Part shown: positions 47,860-59,640 of the stretch, one piece after another | Layout of the letters: every line of letters starts with the position of its first letter | How positions within the stretch are numbered: position 1 is the first letter of the stretch | Assembly: GCF_047675955.1 (NCBI RefSeq) | Contig: NC_132904.1 | Span: forward strand, 85,193,447-85,257,446 | DNA from: Chlorocebus sabaeus | Taxonomy: Eukaryota; Chordata; Mammalia; Primates; Cercopithecidae | Length of the DNA stretch: 64,000 nucleotides | Direction of reading: 5' to 3' | Translations under genes and position numbers: made by a program | Notes under the pieces: generated by a model | Database searches by the model: none | What the model was told of the DNA's origin: nothing | Seen by the model: only the letters and a program-made list of their open reading frames with translations

Positions 47860-48480
47860 TCCAGAGAGTCATCCTGGACATCTTCTTTCTCATATGTAAT
47901 CTAGTATCAAGTGTTGTCAATTTTACTGACTAAATTCTGTTAAAATCCATCTACTTTTCTCCAGCTCTGCTAGCACAGTTAATCCATGCCGTCGTCATGT
48001 TTCATCAGGAAAACGGCAATAGACTCAAAATTCTTTACTGTCATTCAGACTTGTCCTCTGCCAATCCATTCTCCACGGGGTAGCAAGGGAAACTTTTAAA
48101 AATGCAGATCTGATTATTAACTCCCCTGAATAAAAAGTGGTTTCTCATTTCTCTCAGGGTAAAGACAAAAGTTCTGAACATGACCCTATATGATCTGGCC
48201 CTGTTTGTCCTGCAGATTCTCTTTATGCCATGCTCCTGTTTGTTCTATTCCAGCTAGAATAACCTTTTTATTCTTTATGTGTGTCATGTCCTCTTCTACA
48301 AAAGCTTCTCAGCATGTATTGTTTCCTCTGCCTGAAATACTTAAAAACACTTTTTTCTACAAATTCACTCTCTTAATGCTTCATATATGCTGTACATATT
48401 ACTTTAGCAAAATCTTCCATTACTTCCACTATTATGCAAATTCATGAAACCATATCCTCTCTTTCAGAGCACTTGTTACA
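47860..48480 (+). repeat. L2 LINE 3' end, sense
   Basis: Clear sense L2: AGATCTGATTATTAACTCCC, GACCCTATATGATCTGGCCC, TCCTCTGCCTGAAATACTTA. One of the better-preserved L2 copies in the window. Confidence 0.75.
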
Positions 48481-48640
48481 TTGCTAGCATAATGGGCTCA
48501 GAAGAGAGTAGTTATTGGTTATGTATAGATCCAGTAGCATGGGATCTTATTCTCCAGATTTGATCTCATTACTGTCACCATCAAAGGGTCTGCCTAGAAG
48601 CAACAGAGCCAACATCTGAGTCCCCAGTGTGGCAATATGT
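48481..48640 (+). mobile_element. ERVL pol fragment, first copy
   Basis: About 155 bases with roughly 70-75% identity to 50248-50400. The second copy continues into an ERVL-type integrase, so this is most likely the same region (just upstream of the integrase core) from a decayed ERVL copy. In-frame stops present. Confidence 0.5.
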
Positions 48641-49546
48641 TTTTATTTCCTTGTTAATAATTTGATGAATTTGAATCTTTCCAGTTAGACTGCAGGCTCA
48701 GTGAAAGGAAGTATTCTTAATGGTCAAATTTTCAGGTGTTGGCATTGTTCCTGGATCAGACAAGACATCAATATGTCCAGGCTGAATGAATGAAAAAAAT
48801 GGTCTCCTTCATGAAGCGTATTTGTGAAAGTAGAAATTATGAATGTATGTTGGATTGAACAAAGTTGAGGATTTACAACCATTTTCCTTGAGATCAAATG
48901 CCCTTTCCACACACTCTCTAGCTATATGGTCTCAGATTCTACAAGTGGTTACAACCTATGAGTAAGGACTATTGCTATTTCAAGTTTACAGATGCAGAAA
49001 ACTGAGACAGAAAACAAATAAGTCTGCATTAGTCTCCCATTCTGACAAAAAGAGAAACAAAACAAGTTGTATTAGTTATTCTCTAAGGGTCATTCTCACT
49101 CATGGCCTCTAAGAAATTTGGGAATGACAATGTGTTCTATATTCACATTCTTTACACGGGTCAGCTGTGAAAGTGACTTAGACTTGTATGTAGAGACAGA
49201 GGCTTTGAACCTAACTTTTCACTATGGCATTTTCTTAAAAAGTATATGAATGAAAAACTCATCATGGAATCAGATCCCAAGCAGGCTTTAGAGTTTCCAA
49301 ACTTCTCCCATTTCCTAGGCCTTATCTCTTTCTTATAATCCTTAAAATGTGTGCAGTAGAAGCTGTGAGGTGACATAAAGATTTCTCTTCAGGAACAAGG
49401 CAATCCTTCCTTTGGCTGCCAGGAGTGTTGATTGCTGACAACTCACAGCTGAGTCTCTCTCTGGGCATCTCCATCATCTAAGAGCAGCTAGGAAACTGCC
49501 TTACCCTAGGCACTCCCGTTCCATGGGGGCAGCCTGCTTTCAACAA
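48641..49546. other. Intron with no recognised element
   Basis: No repeat ends recognised. 48940-49030 may be antisense MIR. Confidence 0.5.
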
Positions 49547-49570
49547 AGCTTTTGTACGAGTACAAAAGCT
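49547..49570. repeat. 24-bp near-palindrome
   Basis: AGCTTTTGTAC and GTACAAAAGCT arms (11 bp, perfect) around a 2-base spacer GA. Confidence 0.9.
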
Positions 49571-49849
49571 GCCTCTTACTTCAAATAGAGACAAGTCTGG
49601 AGGGGGTAGTAGAATTTCATTATAAGTGTAAATGTTGTATATGTGGATCAAGCATGAGCAAGACTAGTGGATACTAATTTGCTGCATGAGCAGAGAGTCC
49701 AGGTTTAATGCCATTCACTTAAATACTGATTTAAATACTGTTACGTCAGCATTTCTCCCAGAGCTAACACCTGTGGCTGCATGAGAAGTCTTCTATGACT
49801 CGATGTCAGAGAAGACAAAAAGTAAGCTTGATTCAAGAATGAACAAGTT

Positions 49850-50180
49850 CTGTGTATGTTTATAGCAAAAGAGATTTGGGGAAGACAGTGTGCAGTTGGA
49901 AGCATTCTATGCCATAGACCTCAGGGGAGTCCTGAAAGATAATGGTAACAGGAAATCCTTCCACGTGGGAAGTGACCTAAAGTGAATAAGTATGAATTAT
50001 TGGACAGAGTTGAATGGCTTGGCTGATTGATTAGGGAGAGGCTTGCAAATAAAATAGATAAAAGGTAATCAGGATCAACCAGAAAGACTGCGGAAAAGGT
50101 ATGTATATGAACCTATGGGAGTGGCCAGACTGTGAAGATCTTTGTATTTCATGTTAAAGTTTATCAGAGAGCATCTATTA
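49850..50180 (-). repeat. L2-like fragment, antisense
   Basis: GGAAGCATTCTATGCCATAG ... TGTGAAGATCTTTGTATTTC resembles the antisense L2 3' region. Diverged. Confidence 0.45.
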
Positions 50181-50245
50181 CAAAGTTTATCAGGAGACAT
50201 CAAACAACTATTTAATATTAGCCATCCTCTGTTATCAGGCATCCC

Positions 50246-51400
50246 ATTGCTAGCAGTATGGGCTCAAGAAGAGAGTAGCTACGGGTGATGCATGGATCCG
50301 AAAGCATGGGATCTCATTCTTCAGAACTGATATAGTTACTGCCACTTTCAAAAATACAACCTAGAAGCAATAGAAACAGCTGGGTCCCCAGTATGGCACA
50401 ACTGCTCAAGGAGACCAACCAGCTATTTGGTGGCATGTTGTCTGCATTGTACTTCTACTTTGAAAGGGCAAATAACTTACTCTGACTGAAATCGAAATAT
50501 TTTCCATGTAAAGATTTACCTTTCCTTTTCACAGGGTCTCAGCTAGAACCACTATGGCAGCTCATAGAGTAATCTACCACCATGGCATCCTGTATAATGT
50601 TGCACTAGACAAAGGAACTCACAGACTAGCCAAGGAGGTGTGACAGTGGTCACATGTGGATGGGACTGACTGGTCCTACACATTTGGCACCTACCAGAAG
50701 CTGCTAGACATATACAGCAATGGGGCAGGCTCTTGAAGGTACAACTGAGATATTCACTTAGGTACAATGCCCTGCAAGGAGGGGGTGCCATTTTATAAGA
50801 TGAAATAAACAGCTGTAACCAATGAAGTGCTTCTGTGTCCCTAATAGGCAGCATACATTTGTGCAGCAACAAGGCAATCGATATATGAGTGGTCCTACTT
50901 AACCATCACTCCACATGTCCCATTTGGGTTTTCTGTGCTTTTCATCCCTACAAATCTGGATTCTGTGGCTCCAGAGGTCCTGCTTCCCAAGGAGAGAACG
51001 CCTCCAGCAAGGAACACAGTGAGTTTCCCAGTAACCTTTTAGATTTAGTTGCCACTCAGCCTCTGTAGGCTTCTTGAATGAAGAAGTCAATAAGCAAGGA
51101 AAGAAACCACCATCTTGACAGAGAGTGGTGGGGCTGCAGATACACAGTTTTTACAATGACAGGGAAGAGTATAATCACTGGGGTGTCTTTTGGTACCTCC
51201 TTGCCGTATCTTGACAGAAAATTGACAAGTACAGTGGTCATGGACTAAGAAGGATGTGGTGATCAGGAAGTCAGACCCCTCAGGGATGACATTCTGGATC
51301 ACAATTAGGTAAGCGATCAAGACAAGCATAGTCAAGGGTTCTAGGAAGTCAGGGAACTTCAGAATGCACCGGAGATAATACCAATAGCAAAATCTGGAGA
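50246..51400 (+). pseudogene. ERVL pol remnant (integrase region and downstream)
   Basis: Plus-strand decayed endogenous retrovirus. A frame entered near 50385 fits an ERVL integrase: a conserved segment before the catalytic core, then the GTH-containing core segment near 50610-50680. Several in-frame stops (for example at 50457, 50475 and 50640) and frameshifts break it. Downstream sequence to about 51030 keeps tryptophan- and proline-rich ERVL-like words. Further right the match fades. It cannot encode a protein. Confidence 0.65.
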
Positions 51401-52505
51401 CTCAAGGTCAGCTTCAGAGGTGGGACCTGTAGTTTGTTCCACCAACTTGCTTTTGTATATTTTCCCTGGAAAAGAAACCAACCAGAATCTTGGAGCAGCT
51501 ATTTCTAGTAGAGACAGTTAGGTCATGATTCTGTTTTATACATTTTAGGGAAGTAGAAGTTATAGACAGTCATAAATCAATACATGGAGGTTACATTGGT
51601 TTGGCCCAAAATGGTAGAATATCTTGAAGCAGGGGCTTACAGGTCATAAATATGTTCTTTAATTTGCAATTGGTTACAGGAGTAAAACTTTTCTAAAAAC
51701 TTGGATTGAGCATAAAGGAATGTTTAGGTTAAGACAAGGAAGGCTGTTAACCAATGCACTGGGTCAGCATGACCAGTAGGGTTATGTGACTTAACTCTTG
51801 TCTGGCATAGAATTAGGTCATGTTTATAATTTGGCATCTTATTATCACAAAGAATGTCTTTTGTTAGTCTCATGATATCCATTCTAAAATCAATGCTGGC
51901 CTGCTGTTGTGTCTAAAGTCCAAAAAGGAAGGGATAAAATGAGTCATATTTGACCTCCCTTCCCATTACAGTAGGGAATTCAGTTTTTAAGGTTGGCTGG
52001 TGTCCTGTTAGTCCAGGGGACATTAATTCAGGATTTTATTTTTAGTTTACTTGCTATGTAGTTACTATGAAGTAACTGTATCTACCATATAGCCTGTGAT
52101 AGATATAAGGAATCTGCCTTATCTGAGGTATTCCCCATCTGTGGTAGCATTCTTCCAATACGGAAGTACAAAAAGGAATAAATACCTTAAACTGGGACTA
52201 CTCTGCAAGGTTATCCAGCTCAGGAATTTCAAATGATCAGTGAAAGATCTCTGTTGCAACTGCCTCACAGTGCGGCTTCTCTTTCTTTCCAGTCCTGCTT
52301 TGCTCATTTCTCACAGGTGTCACCAAAATTACTGTCCAATCAAACCCCTATATTTGTTATGATCCCAAAAAGAAATTCAGCTACTCCTAAATGTTTGGTG
52401 TTTACTTGGCTCTCTGGGAAGGTAGTTGACAGTAATATGAAAGATATTTTAGGACCGTTTCATATGATCACAATCATATGATCCATTGAAGACTCATTGA
52501 TAAGG
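51401..52505. other. Intron, possible decayed LTR, unassigned
   Basis: 51560-51900 (GGCCCAAAATGGTAGAATAT, AGCAGGGGCTTACAGGTCAT, AGGTTAAGACAAGGAAGG) has the feel of an ERV LTR, but I cannot name the family and see no clear ends. 52050-52505 is unassigned, with a minor 7-bp hairpin near 52461-52480. Confidence 0.35.
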
Positions 52506-52900
52506 TGTTATGGACTGAAATGTGACTGCCCAAAATTCATATGTTGAAGCCCAACCTCCAGGACCTTAGAATGTAATAATATATAGAGATAAGTATATAA
52601 AGAGGTGATTAAGTCGAAATGAGGCTGTTTTGTGTGGCCATAATCCAATATAACTGATGTCCTTATAAGAGGAGAAATATCCACCAGGGGCACCATGCAC
52701 AGAGGGACAGCCACATGAGTAGGCAGCTTGAGGTCAACCATCTGTAGGTCAATGGGAGAGGCATCAGCAGAAACCAACCAACCCTGCTAACCAACTTGAT
52801 CATAGACTTCTAACCTTCAGAACTATAGAAAAATAAATTTCTGTTGTTTAAGACATTCAATCTGTGATAATCTGTTAGGTCGGCCTAGCAAACTAATACT
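52506..52900 (+). mobile_element. MLT1-type MaLR LTR
   Basis: TGTTATGGACTGAAATGTGA start, AATTCATATGTTGAAGCCC, then AGAACTATAGAAAAATAAAT and AACTAATAC end. Well-recognised MLT1A/B layout. Confidence 0.88.
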
Positions 52901-53408
52901 GAAGCATGCTTTAAATTGGGGGATATCATATAATTTTTGACTTAATTAGCAAATATTTTCTCAAAATGGGCAATCCAAAATGAAGAATCCAGCCTAAAAT
53001 CTTGTTATATATAAACTCTAAAGCATTGGTAGATGTGTGTAACCTGGAGAAAGGGCTGGGTCCTCTCCCCAGATAACCCCTTTCTGTCCCGTGTTGTAAA
53101 TCCTCTATACCCCCATGGAATAATCAAGATCACTAAGACAAGTATTTAAAGAAAGAAGAATTCTCTTTTCAGTCACAGTAGTTCCTATTTATTTTACTAT
53201 ACTCTAAAGAATGATAATTGCAATCTTTTGCAAAGAAACTTGTCACATTGGGATAGTACTGGACACCTGAGGGATGGTATATAGACATCTCATGTTACCT
53301 TAAAACACTTTATCCCCAATCTGTGATCACAATGGGAATATGGGCCAAACCAAACCTAGTTCAATTAGGAGTTTTGAGTTTGAAACAAAAGCTTGGGCAA
53401 AGGACGAG
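52901..53408. other. Intron with no recognised element
   Basis: Nothing recognised between the two LTRs. Confidence 0.5.
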
Positions 53409-53776
53409 CAATATGGGTTGGGTCTATGTCCTCATCCAAATCTCACCTTGAATTGTGGGTCTCATAATCCCCACATGTTGTGAGAGGGACCTGGTGGGAG
53501 GTAATTGAATAATAGGGGCAGTTACCCTCATGCTTTTCATGTGATAATCAGTGAGTATTCTCATGAGATCTCACGGTTTTGTAAGGGGTTTTTCCTTCTT
53601 TTGCTGGGCACTTCCCCTTCCTGCCACCATGTGAAGAAGGATGCTTCTGCCATGATTGTAATTTTCCTGAGGCCTCCCTAGCCCTGCAGAACCATGAGTC
53701 AATTAAACTTCTTTCCTTTATAACTTACCATGTTTCTGGCAGTTCTTTATAGCAGCATGAGAACAAAACAAATACA
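53409..53776 (+). mobile_element. THE1-type MaLR solo LTR
   Basis: AATATGGGTTGGGTCTATGT start, GGCACTTCCCCTTCCTGCCA, ATTTTCCTGAGGCCTCCC and TTCTTTATAGCAGCATGAGA: THE1 signature. Target duplication not visible. Confidence 0.9.
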
Positions 53777-54015
53777 ACAAATAAAATGGAATATACCCCT
53801 ACCAACTCCTAACTGTGTGGTTTCCCACATCCTGGTTTTTTGTTCTCATCAGTGTGAAATGGGATGGATCAAACTATAATCATTAAAATAATAAGACAAT
53901 AAATGTAGTACCACAATACAAGGCCTAACATTTATAAGCACTGACAATATGTTAAGGTCCTAATAAATTCATGTGTGTCAACCTCATCAACACTTCCAAC
54001 ACCTGGAATATACCT

Positions 54016-54402
54016 ATCTTAGTCAGTTTGGGCTGCTTTGCCAAAATACTAGGGACTGGGCTTTTTGAACAACAGACATTAATTTCTCATAGTACTGGAG
54101 GTGAGGAAGTCCACAATTAAGGCCCTAGTAGCTTCGGTGTTTGGTGAGGGCCTGCTTCCTGGTTTACTGACAGGCACCTGTCTTCTCACTACATCTTCAG
54201 ATGGCCCTTTTGTGGTGCATGCCTATGGAGGAAAGGAGACGTCTTGTCTCTTTCTATAAGGGCATTAATCTCATTATGAGGTCCTACTTTCACGACATAG
54301 TGTAATCCTCTTTATCTTCCAAAAGCTCACCTCCAAATACCATCACACTAGGGCTTAGGTTATCAATATATGAATGTGAGGGAAACAGAAACAATAACCC
54401 AT
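54016..54402 (-). mobile_element. MLT1-type MaLR LTR, reversed
   Basis: Plus strand reads TTAGTCAGTTTGGGCTGC, TTTCTCATAGTACTGGAGG and CACCTCCAAATACCATCAC: reverse complement of an MLT1 LTR. Confidence 0.87.
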
Positions 54403-55310
54403 AGCGGTACCCATTTTAAGAAAACTAATGCTAAAAGCATTGAAGGATCTTGCCCCAAGTCAGGTGGTAAGGAACAGGGCCTGATTTTAAAACCAGAACT
54501 TACTCTCCATTGAGACCACACTCTTACACACAGAGCATCAGTAAAAGTCATGGCTACATAGAACATCAAACCTAGGATGAGAACCATTGGTAATTCCTCT
54601 GCTGAAGAAATTCAAAGCCATTTCTGCCAGAAAAATAAGCCTAGCATATAAGAGGAACTGAACATTTTGAAAATTATTTTCTCATCTCTGAGACTGTTCA
54701 GCCAGATTTAATGGACCAAGGAGAAAAAGCAGATGAATAACTGCTTGATCCTTTTGCCCTCTCCACGCCTGCCTTTCTTCCTTCTATTCAGACCTTAAAT
54801 AAAACATGGGACTAGTCTATTTGCAAAGTGCTGTCCTTGGTGCTGAGGATGGAAAATGAACAAATTAGTCACAGCCCTTTGCTTTCATGGAGGATTTTTT
54901 TTTCTTCCTCTTCTTCACTCTATACTTTTCTGTTCTCTCCTAACTACCATTTCCCCATTCACTCTGGAAGGAAGCTAGTTTTTCCTATGACAATAAGCTT
55001 TGTCTTCCCTTGGTCTGTGAAATGAATACATGGTCTCACTTCATATTGTTTGCATAAACTCTTTCCCTCTACTTTTCCTTTGTTTTGTAATTTTCCTTTC
55101 ATCTCTTATCTCACCATCTCTTGCATCAGCATAAACATATGATTTTATATCAAATGTTCAAGAGGTTCTAATCTTGTTATAAGTATGTAAGAAACTACAT
55201 GTGTTATCGGTAAGACAGTTAACACAGTAATTACCCATATCATAAAAGAGTAGAATATCTGAGGCTCACTTTCTACTCTGTACAGTGTGGGGTTGGATGA
55301 GATCAATGGG
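54403..55310. other. Intron; antisense MIR, then unassigned
   Basis: 54400-54560 (GGATCTTGCCCCAAGTCAGG...TTTAAAACCAGAACTTACTC) resembles antisense MIR. The rest, including a T/C-rich patch at 54895-54960, is unassigned. Confidence 0.45.
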
Positions 55311-55485
55311 GGTTCCTCAGCCTGGAAGCACATGAGAATCACCTGACGAGCTTGAAGACTCAGCAGTGCTTGAGCTGCACTCCCAGGGACCCTTACTTAA
55401 TTCACAAAGTATGGGTACTCGGGATTGGTAATTTGCAAAATCTCCCCAAGAGAATTTAATGGCAGCCAGGCTGGAGAACCACTGG
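55311..55485 (-). mobile_element. MER5A hAT-Charlie MITE
   Basis: GGTTCCTCAGCC...CATGAGAATCACCTGA at the left and GGCTGGAGAACCACTG at the right. Inverted repeats of MER5A (AGTGGTTCTC) are visible but decayed. Confidence 0.82.
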
Positions 55486-55839
55486 ACTAGACCATTCCTT
55501 TAGGCATTTTCTGGCTTTTACATTCAGTCACCTCTAAATGTATCTTTTAAAAACAAATGCTAAAAGTATCACTGTTTTGAAGACCCACATTTCATCCCCA
55601 CACCTTATTTTGGTTAATTAGCTTTTGTGGTGAGGATGCACTGTAGCATGATGAAGGTGAATGTTTTGACATGAAGCTAGGTGGTGCTGCCTAAAATGTT
55701 TCCTGAGTAGAGCAGGGTTGTTTTTTTTTTTTTTCCTCCTTCCTTGCTGCCATTCATCATCGACTGCAACATCTTTTCTCTCTGCTTTCTGCTAATCTCG
55801 TCTCTATTCCATCCTCCCCACACTTGCCAAGAATGATTA

Positions 55840-56600
55840 ACCTTTAAAAAATCCAATCTGATCTTATCACTCCTCTATGTGTCTCTCCCCTTCAATAATT
55901 ATTTCCCTTAGAATCAAGTGCAAACTCCTTGGGTATGTCACCCAAGAATCTGTCTCCATCTCTCAACTTATGACATTCACAATACATATATCAAACTTAT
56001 TAAACCAATCTATTAAAGCACTTACTATGTATCACACACTTTTTAGAGTGCTTAAATGTGTTAATTTACTGAGGCCTCACCACAACCCTATGTGTTAGAT
56101 TATCACTATTCTCCATTGTACCATTGAAGAAACTAAGACTCCAAGAGATTCACTAACTTCCCAAAGACACACAGCTAGAATTTCATAGTCTTGGGATTCA
56201 AAATCTGACATTCTGTTTCCAAATCCTGTGCTTTTGATGAGTATGTGTTATTACCTGCCTTACATAACCCATCAAAGTTCACTTGTTGTCCTTCTCTTTT
56301 GAATGTTTATCTTCCATCAGATCTTCAAGTACTGATCAATATCTGTGATTTTTGAAGGTCCAGTTGTGTTACTGCTCCTGGAAGCAGTCCCTAAGCCCTT
56401 ACTCTTCCTCACTCAAGATTTAGGGCCCCTTCTCTACTACCCAAGCACATTGTTTCAACATCTGTGTTCTGGCATTTATTGCACGATATTGTAATTTTCT
56501 ATTTAAGTATCTCCCTTAAAGCAGAGTAAAATCCAGTCTGTGAGATCCTTGAAGGTAGCAAATATGTCTTTTATCTCTGTATTACTATCCTCCACCACAC
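55840..56600 (+). repeat. L2 LINE 3' end with an internal antisense MIR
   Basis: Sense L2 at 55845-55975 (ATCCAATCTGATCTTATCAC; GTGCAAACTCCTTGGGTATG) and 56355-56600 (GTGAGATCCTTGAAGGTAGC). Between them 56010-56240 is antisense MIR (CCCAAAGACACACAGCTAGA). Confidence 0.7.
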
Positions 56601-57219
56601 TGGAGAGTGAAGTCCCTAACATGAAATGTTCTTTTATTAGTATTGTGATATAATTTATCACCTAACCTGGGGAATTTTGGAAGGTGCTATTAATAATTTT
56701 CCTGTGATGATAGGTAAAAACCTGGATGGATGGTCACCTTATTTTTAAAACTGCTTTCTAAGGTGATTTTTCTCATGCCTTTTTAACCAAACCCTTTCAG
56801 AAATAATACAGAAAATGTTCTGCCTTTAAGTATTTTTTTAAATTATTTTGTGAGTCAGATTGTACAAATTCTCCAAGATATGAATGCTTGTAATTCAACA
56901 TCTACACTTTTGCTTGTAGCTTAGTGTAAGAATTAGTAATTGTGAATGGAATCAGTCTCTTGTTAAAGGAGATGGTACTTAGTTAAAATGATAAATGAAT
57001 GGTGTTGTTGAGGAAAAGTTCATGAAATCGGTGATCTTATATTTAAGTTTATTGCTGATTGACATGTACACATATTGCAATGTTTGAGGATTAGTGAAGA
57101 AGAACCTTCTCTCTCCATCTTATTTCTGCTGGAAGTAGTCCAAGGAATGATTCTGCATTGCTCTGCACAACTCATTTCTGAGTCCCTCCAGGAGAACACT
57201 TGTGGATAATCAGATTGAT
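56601..57219. other. Intron with no recognised element
   Basis: Nothing recognised. Confidence 0.5.
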
Positions 57220-57455
57220 CCTGGCTTAGTGATTAAGAGTGTGGTATTGGTACTTGAGTGTATGGGGTTCACTCCTCCCATTGGCTGTGTGATCTTGGAT
57301 GAATTACTTAACTGTGCTTCTGTTTCTTTATCTGTAAAATATTACAGTACCTATCACATATAGAAATTTTGTGAATTAAGTTAATATCTAAAAACACTTA
57401 GGCCAGTGCCTGGGATTTGGTAGGTTCTATATAAGCATATCCTAGTTAAATTAAT
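57220..57455 (+). repeat. MIR SINE, nearly full length
   Basis: GGCTTAGTGATTAAGAGTGT at the head, GAATTACTTAACTGTGCTTC in the core and CCAGTGCCTGGGATTTGGTA at the tail. Confidence 0.85.
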
Positions 57456-57644
57456 GGACAGTGTCACTGTAAATGTAAAGGCATTCTTCTCTTTTCCACC
57501 ACATGAGGGAAGATAGAGATGTCTCCCTATCCATAACTACTCCGCTTCTCTCATATATGACACCTGTCCATATATTTTTCTCTGCATCTGACTGAGTGTG
57601 TCGGTCATCACTTCAAATTTCTATGCCACGGGGCCTCCAGCAGA

Positions 57645-57822
57645 TAATATAATTTTGAGGTTTAAATCATCAAATTTAAAGGAGACAGGAGGATGTGTGT
57701 AGGTTATATGCAAATATTACATCATTTTATATGAGGGGCTTGAGGGGCTTCATCATCTATGGATTTCAGTAACTGTAGGAGTCCTGGAACCAATCCTCTG
57801 TAGATACCTAGGGATGACTGTG
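57645..57822. mobile_element. MER2 fragment
   Basis: GGAGGATGTGTGTAGGTTAT, TTTCAGTAACTGTAGGAG, CCTGGAACCAATCCTCTG, AGGGATGACTGTG: the right half of MER2. A small local repeat GAGGGGCTT occurs twice inside. Confidence 0.82.
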
Positions 57823-58529
57823 GCCAGCTAATGAAAAGTGTTACTTTCCATCTGAGAGACAGGACATTTAGCAGTACAAGATTTGAAAATTATTTGTGCC
57901 TTTAACTAATCTCATATTATATCATTAAAACCATACTCCTTTATTGAGTGAAGAGCATTAAATAGTGATAGATCAAAGAAAGATCAGGTAGCCTACAAAC
58001 TTATAATTACTCTGTTACCATCACTGGAAGGCAGTTTTGATTTTTCAGACTATGGTCTTTCTTTTATCACCTTCATGGATTTTACCTTATTTGAGAACCA
58101 TCTGCACTACAATTTTCCTCAGAGTTTTCTTTATATTCCATATTTGAAAAATTAAATATGTTTAAAGAAAACACTATGTTACTACTATAAATGTAGGAGC
58201 AAAATTGCCATTTAGCTTATCATAAATAGAAGATAGCCTAAAAATAAATATGATGACAAGAAAACAGTGATTAAGCAGATACTCCTGCTTGCGAACATGT
58301 TGAGTCCCAGGTTTGCTCCCCTTTTATTGTGAAAATACCTTAGCACATTTTTGTAAGTAAATGTGTCCCAGCACCAAAGGGAGACTGTCTCCTTGAGTTG
58401 ATCTAAAAGGCTGCATAAAACGGAATAATTTTGTCAGCATGAGATTCAGTGGATTTAGTGCTTTTTCTTTTTATGAATCTCTTTTAGAGACATCTCACAT
58501 TTTGGGAAATATTGAGAGGAATAGGGAAG
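57823..58529. other. Intron with no recognised element
   Basis: Nothing recognised. Confidence 0.5.
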
Positions 58530-58790
58530 AAGGAAAGCAACATAATATAACGACTAAAGACTTTGAGGTATGAGTATTGTGTTTGAATTGTGTCTCTGTC
58601 GCTTAACATGTAGTTTGACCTTATAAACCATTTTCCTTTTCTGAGATTGTTTCCATCTCTAAACATTTAAGACCACATCTACACCAGGGATTTAGTGACA
58701 ATCACATTAGACAATGTATGTAAAAGTTCCTCCCACACTAAGCCTCAAACATTCAGGGTTTAGTAAGTAATTTACTTTTTCTAAATGCAT
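58530..58790 (+). repeat. MIR SINE
   Basis: ATAACGACTAAAGACTTTGA, GTTTGAATTGTGTCTCTGTC, GATTGTTTCCATCTCTAAAC: diverged sense MIR. Confidence 0.6.
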
Positions 58791-59179
58791 TTAAAATTTG
58801 TATAGGAAAATTAGCTTTTTCTATATCCAGCTCCCAATATTTTAGGAGTAGTAAAGACTTGCTTTCCTAATTCTATATTGGATCATATCTGAATACTCTA
58901 CAGATACCACCTGGTTCATCACCCATAATATCTCTTTTGCTTATTGGAAAAAAAATTCCTAAGGGCCTAATATGAACCAGACACTGTGGTAGGAACTAAG
59001 TTACAGAAGTGAGTGATTAAACACTTGTCTGCAAAAGGCCTAATAGCAGAAGCAAGTAAACAGAAAATTATAATGCCATATTTAGTCAGTCTGGTTTGCC
59101 TATTTTTTTTTCATATTTTCACATTTATGTGAAATGTGCCTTATATTTGATGCCACCTTGTAAAGATGAAAATGGGAAG

Positions 59180-59640
59180 TACTATTTTGGAGAGAAGTCC
59201 CTGGACTTCTGGTGCTCTTGGAGCGCAGGAGAAACAGACCTCAGAGAAAGCACTCCAAAGGAGGAGTTGCTTAGTGATAGGGACCAAGGGAGGAGGAAAT
59301 TGGCAAGAAAGGGAGTGGCATGTGCAAAGACATAGCCGTGTAAGGGATCATGTTCAGGGCCCATGAAGCATTCTGTGCAGCAGCAGCAGCAGCAGCAGCA
59401 TGAGGGGAGAATGAGGGGATGAACCATGAGGCTAAAAGGTGAGTTGGAGGGCAGATCGTGGAGAGCCAGGGTAAGTGATCCAGACTTTTTTTTCTGAAGA
59501 ATAGGAAATCCTTTAAGCAAGGATCTGGGATGACTTGATTTGCAATATCCATAGATTTCACTGGGTCACTGGTATGGAAGAAAGTAGGCAACGACATTGA
59601 GGAGCAAAATGAGGAAGAGACTTATCAGAAATCGAATCCC
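59180..59640 (-). repeat. L2 fragment, antisense, with a CAG tract
   Basis: GGAGTGGCATGTGCAAAGAC, GATCGTGGAGAGCCAGGG and GAATAGGAAATCCTTTAAGC are antisense L2 landmarks. Holds the CAG repeat at 59378. Confidence 0.6.
59378..59400. repeat. (CAG)7 microsatellite
   Basis: Seven perfect CAG units plus CA. Intronic; on the minus strand (GRM5 sense) it would read CTG in pre-mRNA. Confidence 0.97.

Noticed and set aside
52461..52480. CATATGA/TCATATG hairpin
   Set aside because: Seven-base AT-rich arms are expected often by chance in sequence of this composition.
59182..59597. Two overlapping minus frames of 108-112 codons with Ala or Cys runs
   Set aside because: The runs are the CAG repeat read in two frames, inside an antisense L2.
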